Below are positions 1-8,705 of a stretch of 64,000 nt of DNA, in pieces. The position numbers and the translations under genes are program-made. The DNA is taken from assembly GCF_029223585.1 (NCBI RefSeq), contig NZ_CP119424.1, forward strand, positions 1,116,001 through 1,180,000, in the 5' to 3' direction. This DNA comes from Photobacterium sp. DA100 (lineage in GTDB: Bacteria; Pseudomonadota; Gammaproteobacteria; Enterobacterales; Vibrionaceae). The notes below the pieces were generated by a model. That model did not search any database. It saw only the letters and a list, made by a program, of their open reading frames with translations, and was not told the origin of the DNA. Each line of letters opens with the position of its first letter. Position 1 is the stretch's first letter.

Positions 1-1306
1 CCATTACCAGGATAATCGCTATTACTGATAGCAGTGAACTCAACGGTAGCGACTCAAACATCTCAAACATCGCAAGCGGCACCGAAGTAAGCCCATTCTC
101 GCCAAGGACACCGATACCATTGATGACTTGGTCAATCGCCTGGCCACCGAATACAGACATCCAAAGGGTTGTAATCAGCGTTGGAACAATCAGCACTGCA
201 ATCATGAACTCACGAATAGTACGGCCCTTAGAAACACGTGCGATGAACATACCAACAAAAGGCGACCAAGATACCCACCAAGCCCAGTAGAAAACAGTCC
301 AGCCGTGCAGCCAGGTTTGGTCTTCACGACCATGCGGGTTACTCAAGGCAAAGAAATTTTTGGCATAACCTGTAACTGTTGTTGGGACGGTCCCCATCGA
401 GATAGCAAACCCTGCCAGCGCGACAAATACCAACAGCGCCAGAGCCACCAGCATATTGATGTTACTCAGCAGCTTTACACCACCATCGATACCACGGGCG
501 ACAGAGATCACCGCCAGCAAGGTAACCAAGGTGATAACCGCAATCTGCAGGCCAATACCCCCAGAGATGCCAAATACATGTTCGATACCACTTGCAGCCT
601 GTTGTGCACCGAGGCCTAGTGATGTTGCAAGGCCGAATAATGTTGCAAGAACGGCAAAGATATCAATGATGTGGCCCGGCCAACCCCAGACGCGGTCGCC
701 AAGAATCGGATAGAAAATAGAACGAATTGAAAGCGGTAGGCCCTTGTTGTACGCGAAGAAAGCAAGCGAAAGCGCTACCACACCATAAATCGCCCAAGGG
801 TGTAGGCCCCAGTGGTACATGGTCGCCCCCAGGGCAAGCTCTACTGCCGCAGGGGTGTTAGGGTCAACATTGAGAGGAGTACCATACCAACCTGTGTAAT
901 ACGCGACAGGTTCAGCTACACTCCAGAACATCAAGCCGATACCCATACCAGCAGCAAATAGCATCGCCAACCATGACATACGAGAATAGTCTGCCTCTGC
1001 ATCCTGGCCGCCGATTCGGATTTTCCCAAATGGCGAAAAGATCAGACCCAAACAGAAGATCACGAAAATATTACCAGACCAAAGAAATAGAGCGTCAAAG
1101 TTGTTAATGATGCTGTTCTTAACACCATTTAACGCGGTTTTAGCAGTCGCTGGATCGCTGACCAAAGAAGCAATCAAAAAGAGAACAATCAAGCCAGCAC
1201 TGGTACCGAATACTGGGTTGTGAACATCAAACCCCCATTTTTGGATGTTGTCCTGCCCTACCGTGTAATCCGTATTGTCTATGCTGTATCTATCAACTTT
1301 TTTCAT
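1..1306 (-). CDS. BCCT-family osmolyte (betaine/choline/carnitine) transporter, 3' end cut by window
   Basis: Inner-membrane sodium- or proton-coupled importer of quaternary amines such as glycine betaine, used for osmoprotection. The minus-strand frame is open from an ATG at 1304-1306 to the left edge, giving about 435 residues; the last transmembrane segments and the C-terminus are missing. The family hallmark is present: a Trp-rich stretch (WTVFYWAWWVSWSPFVG) followed by MFIARVSKGR, plus the glycine-rich AGMGIGLMFW segment that in BetP lies near the sodium and substrate sites. Many hydrophobic helices alternate with short loops. The substrate cannot be told from sequence alone. It is the only gene on this strand before the NCS2 permease and is separated from it by a terminator, so it is probably its own unit. 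Confidence 0.9.
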   Translation of the reverse strand, partial: MKKVDRYSIDNTDYTVGQDNIQKWGFDVHNPVFGTSAGLIVLFLIASLVSDPATAKTALNGVKNSIINNFDALFLWSGNIFVIFCLGLIFSPFGKIRIGGQDAEADYSRMSWLAMLFAAGMGIGLMFWSVAEPVAYYTGWYGTPLNVDPNTPAAVELALGATMYHWGLHPWAIYGVVALSLAFFAYNKGLPLSIRSIFYPILGDRVWGWPGHIIDIFAVLATLFGLATSLGLGAQQAASGIEHVFGISGGIGLQIAVITLVTLLAVISVARGIDGGVKLLSNINMLVALALLVFVALAGFAISMGTVPTTVTGYAKNFFALSNPHGREDQTWLHGWTVFYWAWWVSWSPFVGMFIARVSKGRTIREFMIAVLIVPTLITTLWMSVFGGQAIDQVINGIGVLGENGLTSVPLAMFEMFESLPLSSLLSVIAIILVM

Positions 1307-1798
1307 TGTATTTTCCTACAACTATGCCAGTCCCTTCGGAAGCATTATCTGACCTATCAGTAAACCTAGCCGGATGGGCCAGGTAATGCCTCAGTAAAGC
1401 TTTGGCACGAAATAGTTAGCCCTGTAAATAATGAAACAATACATAGATCAAACCATTTCCTCCCCCACAGTGTCAAGTTTTGCTATAAAACAACAAATAA
1501 AGAACAATAGTTGACCAAAAATTGTTAGTTTTATGCGCATCAGAAGCATATCCCAACAGGCAATTTGCTTTGTGAACTAACCATTACCAAATCATTCACG
1601 ATGAATTTAGTTAGACCTGTAGCTATCAGCGATGAACTCAATTTTCCGCTGGACTTACATTCATTAAAGTTAAACTCTCCATATCTGCAATGTCTCTTTG
1701 GTTCGTGATGCCGCGATAAAAATTAGCTCACCGCATAAACACAAAAAGCGGCCAGAGGCCGCTTTTATATGTGTATACACAGATTGTCGTTGCTGATT
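1307..1798. other. Intergenic region upstream of the BCCT gene
   Basis: About 490 bases without a convincing gene. It holds the presumed promoter and leader of the minus-strand BCCT transporter at its left end and the terminator of the NCS2 permease gene at 1744-1766. The rest is AT-rich, with no repeat, RNA gene or recognisable operator that I can support. Confidence 0.5.
1744..1766 (-). terminator. Rho-independent terminator of the NCS2 permease gene
   Basis: Perfect 10-bp stem AAAAGCGGCC / GGCCGCTTTT with a 3-base loop. On the minus strand it is followed by a T-rich stretch. It lies about 30 bases past the permease stop codon. The A/T-flanked stem could also work in the other direction. 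Confidence 0.85.
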
Positions 1799-3130
1799 TT
1801 AGATAAATAGCAGGTAACCGAGGAAAATTACTGCCAAGGTATAAATCACAGGGTGCACTTCCTTTGCCTTACCTGCAACGACCATCGAGAACGCGTAGCT
1901 GACAAAGCCCATTGCCATACCGTTGGCCGGAGAAAAGGACAGAACGGTAAACATGATAGTGAAGAAAGAGGCAATTCTAACCTCCACGACTTCCCAACGG
2001 ATCTTGGCAATACGGCCAATCATGTAGATGCCAACAACAACCATGGCTGGAGCTACCATCGCCGCAGAGAAGATAGAGAAAATGGGATAGAAAAATAGCG
2101 AAGCAAAGAACAGGCCTGCAGCAACAACCGCACTCAACCCGGTTTTTGCCCCTTGTGATGATGCAATACCAGATTCAGAGAAAGCCGTTACCGATGTCGT
2201 ACCCAATACCGCACCAACCACTGTACCACCGGCATCGGCAACCAAGGCGGATTTGGCATTTGGCACCTTACCGTCTTTATCAATGATACCGGCATCACGC
2301 CCTACACCAACGATGGTACTTAGGCCATCAAAGAAGTCGACAATCAGGAAAATCAAAACAACAAACAGCAAGTCGAACATTTTTTCCGGAGTAAAGCCGG
2401 AGAAATCAAAAATCTGCCCGAATGTCGGCGCGATGCTCGGTGGCAAAGATACGATTGAGTCTGGAATCGGGGCATTGCTAGTCCCCATAACAACATCGGC
2501 AGCGACAGTCAGCGCAATCGCAGAGATAAATGCAAAGAATGTGGCCAGTTTGATGTTGCGGATCATGCAAGCCAAAGCGATGAAGATAGAGATATATGCA
2601 ATCGCCACCTGAGGGTCGCGGATATCGCCAAGGCTAACAAGAATAATAGGGTTAGAGACAATAATACCGGCATTTTTCAGGCCCAGGAAAGCAATAAACA
2701 GGCCCAGAGATACCGAAATAGCCAGCTTTAGATCTTCAGGAATCGATTCAATCAAGCTTTTTCGGATTGAAGTCATACTCAACAGAAGGTAAATGATACC
2801 TGAAAGGAAGATACCCAATAGCGCTTCATGCCATACAAGAGCAATTGAGCCGCTTAGTAGAACGCCCTTGAAAAAGCCGTTCATACTCATACCCGGAGCG
2901 AGCATGACTGGATAGTTACCCCAGATCCCCATCACCAATGTTGCCAAGCCAGAGGCAATCGCAGTTGCTGTGAATAGCGCCCCTCTGTCCATTCCAGGGA
3001 TATCCCCTAAAATAGCAGGGTTAACGGCAAGGATGTAGCTCATCGCCAAAAAGGTAATAAAACCTGCATACATTTCTGTCGAAACAGTTGTCTTTCGCTC
3101 AGAAAGCTTAAATATCTTTTCCAAATTCAC
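1799..3130 (-). CDS. NCS2-family purine permease (AzgA/COG2252 type)
   Basis: Inner-membrane importer of purine bases (hypoxanthine, guanine or adenine) of 443 residues, the normal length for this group, with 12 or more hydrophobic segments. Diagnostic stretches are LAMSYILAVNPAIL near the N-terminus, APGMSMNGFF (family usually APGMGLNAFF) around residue 80, and a segment in the second half with GTVVGAVLGTTSVTAFSESG followed by a TGLSAVV helix. The start is GTG at 3128-3130, with an AGGGA ribosome-binding site about 8 bases upstream. The leader carries a purine-riboswitch-like fold at 3228-3300, which independently supports purine transport and suggests feedback control by a purine base. A terminator closes the gene, so it is probably monocistronic. 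Confidence 0.9.
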   Translation of the reverse strand: MNLEKIFKLSERKTTVSTEMYAGFITFLAMSYILAVNPAILGDIPGMDRGALFTATAIASGLATLVMGIWGNYPVMLAPGMSMNGFFKGVLLSGSIALVWHEALLGIFLSGIIYLLLSMTSIRKSLIESIPEDLKLAISVSLGLFIAFLGLKNAGIIVSNPIILVSLGDIRDPQVAIAYISIFIALACMIRNIKLATFFAFISAIALTVAADVVMGTSNAPIPDSIVSLPPSIAPTFGQIFDFSGFTPEKMFDLLFVVLIFLIVDFFDGLSTIVGVGRDAGIIDKDGKVPNAKSALVADAGGTVVGAVLGTTSVTAFSESGIASSQGAKTGLSAVVAAGLFFASLFFYPIFSIFSAAMVAPAMVVVGIYMIGRIAKIRWEVVEVRIASFFTIMFTVLSFSPANGMAMGFVSYAFSMVVAGKAKEVHPVIYTLAVIFLGYLLFI

Positions 3131-3227
3131 AACAAGTCCCTAAGGGTAAAAATCATAGGAAAGATATTATTAAATAGATACTTAGTTTGAGCGCTGTGAA
3201 CCAAGGCGGGTAACTACCTTGCTACAG

Positions 3228-3300
3228 TTAAATTGTAGTTTCAAGAATAGGTCCTGAAGTAGAAACTTTTGGTCCGTCTCACCAAAAATATACAATTTAA
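3228..3300 (-). promoter_or_regulatory. Purine riboswitch aptamer, guanine/hypoxanthine type predicted
   Basis: Read on the minus strand, this 73-base leader segment folds into the three-way junction of the purine riboswitch. P1 is 10 bp (3300-3291 with 3237-3228). J1/2 is UAU. P2 is UUUUGGU / ACCAAAA with a 7-base loop GAGACGG. J2/3 is the invariant GUUUCUAC (3266-3259). P3 is UUCAGGA / UCUUGAA with a loop beginning CC. J3/1 is AC. The GG at the end of loop 2 can kiss the CC of loop 3, as in known structures. The base equivalent to position 74 is C (3238), the guanine-specific state, not U as in the Vibrio add adenine switch. Loop 3 is unusually short and the conserved loop AAA is missing. 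It sits about 100 bases before the start of a purine permease, the expected target. Confidence 0.8.
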
Positions 3301-3544
3301 TAATTCTTGGGCGCGGATTTTAATGGTCTGAGATTTGAATTCAACGTTGCAATTTGAAAAAAACGCCCTCTGAAACATTTTGAAACAATATAAAGCAAAC
3401 GTTTGCGTCGCTGTCGCATTAATGCTTCTGCTCTGCAAAGTGACGTTCACCAAATCGATACATTTATGTCACAAACACCCTATAGGATACTGACAACAAA
3501 ATGCATAACAGCCTAATAATGCGATAACAAAAAGGAAGCCAACA

Positions 3545-5431
3545 ATGAGCGCCAAAACTGATTTCTCTCTCCGTGCAGAACCAGAGTTTAATCAAATCAT
3601 CGATAAAGGACTTAACCGTCGTCAGTTCCTCAAAGCCTCATCAGCCGCTGGGACGGTGGCGTTTTTCGGCTCTTCAACGCTATCTAGTGCAATTGCTGGA
3701 TCAAATGACAACAAAGACCTGATTGGCTTTGAAGCTATCCCGGCTTCCACCGAAGATAAAATCACGGTGCCAAAAGGCTACCAAGCCGATGTTCTTATCT
3801 CTTGGGGCGATCCGCTTTTCAAAGATGCCCCGGCGTTTAGTCAAAGTGCAGGCAGCAAGGCACAAGCCCGCCAGTTTGGCGATAACAATGACGGCATGAC
3901 ATTCTTCCTGATAAACGATGAGCGGGCAGTCCTTTGTGTCAACAATGAATATACCAATCACGAGTACTTGTTTGCCCATCAGGGAAAAGAGATGTCAGCA
4001 GATGATGTCATCAAGTCGCAAAACGCGCACGGCATCTCTGTTGTTGAACTGAAAAAGATAAATGACCACTGGATCGTCAACCTAGAGGGCCGCCTTAACC
4101 GCCGCATTACAGCGAATACCGAGATGGAATTGACCGGTCCTGCTGCTGGTGACACCCTACTCAAGACTGCTGCCGATCCAAACGGCACCAAGGTATTAGG
4201 AACGTTCAACAACTGCGCGAATGGTGAAACGCCCTGGGGCACTTACCTCACCTGCGAGGAAAACTTCAATGGCCTGTTTGGCTCAACAGAAACCCCTGCC
4301 CTTGACAGTAACTATGCGCGTTACGGCCTGAATACCAAAGGGGCCGGTTACGATTGGTTCAAGCATGATGAGCGCTTTGATCTTGCCAAGACCCCCAATG
4401 AACCGCACCGCCACGGCTGGGTCGTTGAAATCGATCCGATGAACCCAAATTCGACGCCGAAAAAACGGACCGCGCTTGGCCGCTTTAAACACGAAAATGC
4501 GGCGTTGACCATTAACAATGATGGCCGTGTTGTGGTTTACCTGGGCGATGACGAGCGTGGCGAGCACCTTTACCGCTTTGTCTCCAAAAACAAATACAAC
4601 CCGAGCAATCCAACGGCAAACCTCAACTTGTTGGATGAGGGTACTCTCTATGTGGCCAAGTTTCATGCCAACGACGGTGAGCTTGAAGGTAAAGGCGAAT
4701 GGATTGAACTGACCTTCGGCAAAAACGGCTTAACCAAGGAAAATGGCTTCAACAGCCAGGCTGAAGTGCTTATCTTTGCGCGTAAAGCTGCAACTCAAGT
4801 TGGCGCAACCACCATGGACCGCCCTGAGTGGGTCGCAGTAAACCCGAAGAACCAAAGTGTCTTCTGCACGCTGACCAACAACAAATACCGTGGTGTTAAG
4901 GCCAATCAACCTGTTGATGCGGTCAACCCACGCGAGAATAATCCGTACGGCCACATTGTTCGCTGGATGCCATCGGGCCAAGATCATACGTCAAACAACT
5001 TCGATTGGGATCTTTATCTGATCGCCGGTAACCCGACGGTACACAAGGGCTTAATGGCAGGCAGCGACAACATCAACGCCGACAACATGTTCAACAGCCC
5101 TGACGGTATCGGTTTTGATAACGCTGGACGCCTATGGATCCAAACAGACGGCAAGTATTCAAACCAGGGAGACTTCGCCGGTATGGGCAACAACCAAATG
5201 CTGTGTGGTGACCCTGACAGCGGTGAAGTCCGTCGTTTCTTGACTGGCCCTATCGCCTGTGAAATTACCGGCCTGACATTCAGCCCAGATCAGAAAACCA
5301 TGTTCGTCGGTGTCCAACACCCGGGTGAAGATTTGGCACCTTCCCACTTCCCAGATGGCGGCGACGCTATCCCACGTTCGTCGGTGATCCGCATCACTCG
5401 CACCGACGGCGGTGTCATCGGCGCAGCCTGA
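3545..5431 (+). CDS. phoX: PhoX-family alkaline phosphatase, Tat-exported
   Basis: Periplasmic or secreted Ca/Fe-dependent phosphomonoesterase of the PhoX (DUF839) family, which releases phosphate from organic esters. It has 628 residues. A twin-arginine signal (NRRQFLKA, arginines 25-26) is followed by a hydrophobic Ala-rich stretch ending near AIAGS, consistent with Tat export of a metal-loaded protein. The family hallmark TCEENFNG, whose acidic residues ligate metal, is near residue 236. Later blocks RPEWVAVNP, NSPDGIGFD and LWIQTDG are typical of the beta-propeller core. ATG at 3545 is preceded by AAAAGGAAG. Pho-regulon control is usual for the family, but I found no convincing Pho box upstream. 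A strong hairpin terminator follows the stop. PhoX and the phn operon about 19 kb away both serve phosphorus scavenging. Confidence 0.93.
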   Translation: MSAKTDFSLRAEPEFNQIIDKGLNRRQFLKASSAAGTVAFFGSSTLSSAIAGSNDNKDLIGFEAIPASTEDKITVPKGYQADVLISWGDPLFKDAPAFSQSAGSKAQARQFGDNNDGMTFFLINDERAVLCVNNEYTNHEYLFAHQGKEMSADDVIKSQNAHGISVVELKKINDHWIVNLEGRLNRRITANTEMELTGPAAGDTLLKTAADPNGTKVLGTFNNCANGETPWGTYLTCEENFNGLFGSTETPALDSNYARYGLNTKGAGYDWFKHDERFDLAKTPNEPHRHGWVVEIDPMNPNSTPKKRTALGRFKHENAALTINNDGRVVVYLGDDERGEHLYRFVSKNKYNPSNPTANLNLLDEGTLYVAKFHANDGELEGKGEWIELTFGKNGLTKENGFNSQAEVLIFARKAATQVGATTMDRPEWVAVNPKNQSVFCTLTNNKYRGVKANQPVDAVNPRENNPYGHIVRWMPSGQDHTSNNFDWDLYLIAGNPTVHKGLMAGSDNINADNMFNSPDGIGFDNAGRLWIQTDGKYSNQGDFAGMGNNQMLCGDPDSGEVRRFLTGPIACEITGLTFSPDQKTMFVGVQHPGEDLAPSHFPDGGDAIPRSSVIRITRTDGGVIGAA

Positions 5432-5455
5432 ATAAAACAACCATAACTCACTAGC

Positions 5456-6022
5456 TCATTTTGGCGGATCATCAGATCCGCCTTTTTTCATCGTAGTGCT
5501 CTGCTCCTGGAACTGTTCAATCAAACGCCTTTTTCCTGCACTGACATGAGTACTATAACGGGCCAGCAGAATTTGTAGCTTAGGCATGATCTGCCCTTCA
5601 CAGAAAGGACGACTTGGGTGGGAAAAAAAGTAGTTCTGCTTTTCATCCTCACAGGAAATAAAGGTACCTGCTCCTTGTACCCGTGTTAGCAACGGGTCGC
5701 CAAAGTCAGCTTGATGCAGATTTAACGCCTCCATTGCCCTCACTCTTTGAGGCTCTGTGAAAGCATAAACAACAGAAGGGTATCGGCTACGAAGCGCATG
5801 TTCGGAAGTGCAATGGTGAGTATAGAGATGAACGCCCACTAATGTATCTACTGTTATTTTGAGTGGGTCATATTCCACCAGCACGGCTTCGAAACGCTCT
5901 GTATCATCAAGCGCATTCATCCACCCCTGCTCTGCCGATATAACCCCTACAAGCGATTGAAACACAGCTTCCATGCACCAATAACAGCTGCCCGAAAAAC
6001 CCAGTTGCTGTGTTTTCATCAT
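5456..6022 (-). CDS. Divergent MsrA-like (peptide methionine sulfoxide reductase) protein
   Basis: A 188-residue protein resembling MsrA. Its N-terminus has FSGSCYWCMEAVFQ, matching the catalytic motif GCFWC-x-EA, with the candidate nucleophile Cys in CYW and a second Cys three residues later. The following VEYDPLKI also fits MsrA (V-x-YDP-x-x-I). The segment that in MsrA reads HDPT...NRQG...GTQYRS is instead HHCTSEHALRSRYPSVVYAF, so the usual Gly-Thr-Gln-Tyr-Arg-Ser signature is altered and activity on methionine sulfoxide is uncertain. The gene is convergent with phoX, and its last codons lie inside the phoX terminator hairpin. msrP and msrQ lie about 2 kb away in the opposite direction. 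Confidence 0.7.
   Translation of the reverse strand: MMKTQQLGFSGSCYWCMEAVFQSLVGVISAEQGWMNALDDTERFEAVLVEYDPLKITVDTLVGVHLYTHHCTSEHALRSRYPSVVYAFTEPQRVRAMEALNLHQADFGDPLLTRVQGAGTFISCEDEKQNYFFSHPSRPFCEGQIMPKLQILLARYSTHVSAGKRRLIEQFQEQSTTMKKGGSDDPPK
5463..5488 (+). terminator. Rho-independent terminator of phoX
   Basis: Perfect 8-bp stem GGCGGATC / GATCCGCC with loop ATCA and six following T residues, 30 bases after the phoX stop. On the other strand the same bases encode the last residues of the MsrA-like protein (GGSDDPPK). Confidence 0.9.
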
Positions 6023-6059
6023 GCTTGCTACACCCTAACGTGATCATTACTATTGGAGT

Positions 6060-6908
6060 TTAGCTTGGTGTCATTACTTTAGCTGCCGCAATACCCTGCT
6101 CATAACCCCGCTGCAATTTACGACTGTCGGTGGTTACCCGCCCCACTTCAAAGTTATCTGGTGGATTAATGACCTTGATGTTGCAGTCGTCTGGCGGATT
6201 AGAGATAAAATCGATCGCACGATTATAGCGTTCTGCACGCTCCAGCATCGCCTGCACTAAGTGTTTTTTTTCACCTAGCAATTTTCGCACTAACCAAGCG
6301 CTGCTCGGAGATTTTTTCCGATAGCCCTGCGGACGTGAAAGCACAACCGTAATATCGCGCGCACCCATTTCATAGGCTTTAATAACCGGGATGGAATCTG
6401 CCACCCCCCCATCAGTCATCTCGTAGCCATCCATTTGCGGAAAGTCCCTGTATGCTAACGGTACGGCACAAGAAGCCTTTAACAGCTGATTCAAGTTTTG
6501 CTCAGTGGCCTGGATATAATGAGGCTCACCGTTTTCAACATTGGTTGTTACGACAAACAGCGGTATCGACTGCTGCTCTAGCTCCCAGCCATCAATCGGG
6601 ATTTCATCGATCGTCACCTCCCATAGCCAATCAAGATCAAGCCAGTGTCCACCACGAATAAAGCGGGTAAAGTCGATAAATTGCTTACGACAAGAGTAGT
6701 CAGTAATAACCCGGTGCGAGCGTCCCGGTTGATTGGCCAGCCAAGCAGCCAAATTTGTCGAACCAGCTGAAACACCAATACAAAAATCAAATGGTCGATG
6801 GCCAATGTCGAGGAAGTGGTCCAGCACACCCGCAGCAAAAATCCCTCGCATTGCCCCGCCTTCAACAACTAACGCTGATTTAGTTCCAATAGTACCTTCA
6901 ATGATCAT
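6060..6908 (-). CDS. Patatin-like phospholipase (YjjU-like)
   Basis: A 282-residue patatin-fold acyl hydrolase, predicted cytosolic because there is no signal peptide. The oxyanion-hole glycine motif EGGAMRGIFAAG is at residues 16-27. The nucleophile elbow GVSAG places the catalytic Ser at 47. The dyad Asp is in the TDGG motif near residue 167, followed by VADSIPV. This Ser-Asp dyad arrangement matches E. coli YjjU-type proteins, whose physiological lipid substrate is not settled. ATG at 6908 is used, with GGAG about 11 bases upstream. It is followed by the MsrA-like gene on the same strand, about 37 bases on, so the two may be co-transcribed. Confidence 0.88.
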   Translation of the reverse strand: MIIEGTIGTKSALVVEGGAMRGIFAAGVLDHFLDIGHRPFDFCIGVSAGSTNLAAWLANQPGRSHRVITDYSCRKQFIDFTRFIRGGHWLDLDWLWEVTIDEIPIDGWELEQQSIPLFVVTTNVENGEPHYIQATEQNLNQLLKASCAVPLAYRDFPQMDGYEMTDGGVADSIPVIKAYEMGARDITVVLSRPQGYRKKSPSSAWLVRKLLGEKKHLVQAMLERAERYNRAIDFISNPPDDCNIKVINPPDNFEVGRVTTDSRKLQRGYEQGIAAAKVMTPS

Positions 6909-6986
6909 ACTGTCTAAAACTCCTTTTGATTCAGACAGTTTAGAATAAGAACTCTAAATGAGAACTGAAGTTAAGAAATTATTTGC

Positions 6987-7463
6987 TTAAAATTCGATCC
7001 CGGCCAAACTAAATCGGATCATGACGTCTTGGTATCCAGGATCACTAGGCTGGAAAAACGATGGAGGCATCCTGTCTTCGAACCCTAACTGACAGAGTTT
7101 CTGCCATTCGAAACGTGACAGGATCACATATTCAAGATGTTCATCCAATATTTCAGCTATCGCCTCTACCGTTAGTTCTTCATCTCTTACCAAAGCCTTT
7201 AACTTACCTGTAATCACCGATAGCGGCAGTGCCAACTCGCGTACTGTCTCTTTACGCGTTTTGCAGGCACTCGCTTTCATTGACGGTCTGGCAAAATGAA
7301 AGATTTGCAGCCAGTCTGGCTTGCCTTGGCGTGTCACCAAGTTATGGCGATAGCAATAATAGGCTTCGAAATACTGCCGAAGAGAGTGATAGCGCTCGCT
7401 GTAGGCTTCTAGGTAGATATGCTGCAATTCAATATTGGCACTAAACTCATTGGTCGCCACCAT
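6987..7463 (-). CDS. Hypothetical protein, unrecognised family
   Basis: I do not recognise this protein. The frame could start at GTG 7490, but ATG 7463 has a good TGGAG ribosome-binding site 5 bases upstream, giving 158 residues. It is soluble-looking, rich in aromatic and charged residues (an ELQHIYLEAYSERYHSLRQYFEAYY-like N-terminal helix), with no signal peptide or membrane segment. A central helical region contains RPSMKASACKTRKE. It lies between the patatin gene and the divergent msrP gene. Coding is supported by a long open frame with normal composition. Confidence 0.65.
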   Translation of the reverse strand: MVATNEFSANIELQHIYLEAYSERYHSLRQYFEAYYCYRHNLVTRQGKPDWLQIFHFARPSMKASACKTRKETVRELALPLSVITGKLKALVRDEELTVEAIAEILDEHLEYVILSRFEWQKLCQLGFEDRMPPSFFQPSDPGYQDVMIRFSLAGIEF

Positions 7464-7645
7464 AACGGCTCCATTTTTCCTATTCTTCACTTAAGTCACG
7501 TACTGAGTTGCTTACTCCTGCACTTTGGGCGCTGACCTTACCTGCTTTGATATGAATTTCCAACGAAATCCGACCTTAGTGTGAAATTAATTAACTGATA
7601 GCTAGGTCTATTTGTTTACCACCATCTTTGATAAAGGATTATTCA

Positions 7646-8656
7646 ATGCTAATCAAAAAGCCATCTCAGCTATCACTGAGTGGGAATGAAGCTACACCTG
7701 AAACTATCTACAAGCAAAGACGTACCATTTTAAAAGCATTGGGTATTACGGTTGCGAGCTTCCCGCTCGCCAATACCGCTCAAGCAGGCCTTTTTGATGG
7801 CTTTGGCAAAAAAGATGAGGTTGTCGATAGGAGGCGCGTTATAGCTTCTAAGGCATCGGCTTATTCGAACCAAGCCTTGTCTCTGACTCCCGAAGACAAA
7901 GTACTGCAATACAACAACTTCTATGAATTTGGCACCGATAAATCGGATCCTGCAGCAAGGGCCCAGAACTTCAAAACCAACCCTTGGAATATAGAAATTG
8001 GCGGCCTTGTCAGCAATCCGATCACGCTAGGCTATGAAGATATCTTCAAATCATTCCCCATTGAGGAGCGTATCTACCGTCTTCGATGTGTGGAGGCCTG
8101 GTCGATGAACATTCCGTGGCTAGGTTTTCCACTCGCTTCACTACTCAGGAAAGCAGAGCCGCTCAGTAACGCTAAATATGTTGCCTTCGAAACCCTTTAT
8201 GATCCCAAGCAAATGCCTGGACAAGCTTCAAGACGCTTAGGAGGCGGTATTGATTATCCCTATGTAGAAGGGCTAAGGTTGGATGAAGCCATGCACCCAC
8301 TCACTCTCATGTCTGTCGGCCTATACGGCAAAACACTGGCGCCACAAAACGGAGCCCCAATAAGGCTCGTCGTACCGTGGAAGTACGGGTTCAAGAGCAT
8401 CAAATCCGTCGTTCGGATAACTCTGACTGACAAGCAGCCACCAACAACTTGGAATATTCTCGCACCCAATGAGTACGGCTTCTATGCCAATGTGAACCCA
8501 CGAGTCGACCATCCTCGTTGGAGTCAGGCCAGTGAACGTTTCATCGGCGAAGGCAGTATCTTCAGTAGCCGCAGGCAACCAACCAAGATGTTCAATGGCT
8601 ATGAAGCACAGGTTGCCTCGCTATACCAGGGCTTAGATCTAAAACGTAATTACTGA
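7646..8656 (+). CDS. msrP: MsrP, molybdopterin catalytic subunit of periplasmic methionine-sulfoxide reductase
   Basis: Periplasmic molybdenum enzyme that reduces methionine sulfoxide in envelope proteins with electrons from MsrQ. An upstream in-frame ATG at 7628 exists, but ATG 7646 has AAAGGA at proper spacing and gives the usual MLIKKP start, 336 residues. A twin-arginine signal ([11 protein letters not shown], arginines at 25-26) precedes a short hydrophobic stretch ending in AQAG. The Mo-coordinating Cys is at about residue 148 in [15 protein letters not shown], the sulfite-oxidase-fold signature of YedY/MsrP. The C-terminal block has GFYANVNP and the [12 protein letters not shown] motif common in the family. 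It is followed 49 bases later by msrQ, the normal operon. Confidence 0.95.
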   Translation: MLIKKPSQLSLSGNEATPETIYKQRRTILKALGITVASFPLANTAQAGLFDGFGKKDEVVDRRRVIASKASAYSNQALSLTPEDKVLQYNNFYEFGTDKSDPAARAQNFKTNPWNIEIGGLVSNPITLGYEDIFKSFPIEERIYRLRCVEAWSMNIPWLGFPLASLLRKAEPLSNAKYVAFETLYDPKQMPGQASRRLGGGIDYPYVEGLRLDEAMHPLTLMSVGLYGKTLAPQNGAPIRLVVPWKYGFKSIKSVVRITLTDKQPPTTWNILAPNEYGFYANVNPRVDHPRWSQASERFIGEGSIFSSRRQPTKMFNGYEAQVASLYQGLDLKRNY

Positions 8657-8705
8657 GTACTATTGAGTTTAATTCAACTCATTGATATTTGTTCAGGAGA
8701 GCAAA

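Noticed and set aside
128..713. Plus-strand frames in the first 700 bases
   Set aside because: They are antisense to the BCCT transporter, whose minus-strand frame shows clear family motifs.
3241..3453. 70-residue minus-strand frame in the NCS2 leader
   Set aside because: It covers the riboswitch fold, has no ribosome-binding site and no protein-like pattern; the RNA structure explains the sequence.
3400..3540. Possible Pho box upstream of phoX
   Set aside because: Fragments such as CTGTCGC and ATGTCAC occur, but no pair of half-sites with the 4-base gap was found.
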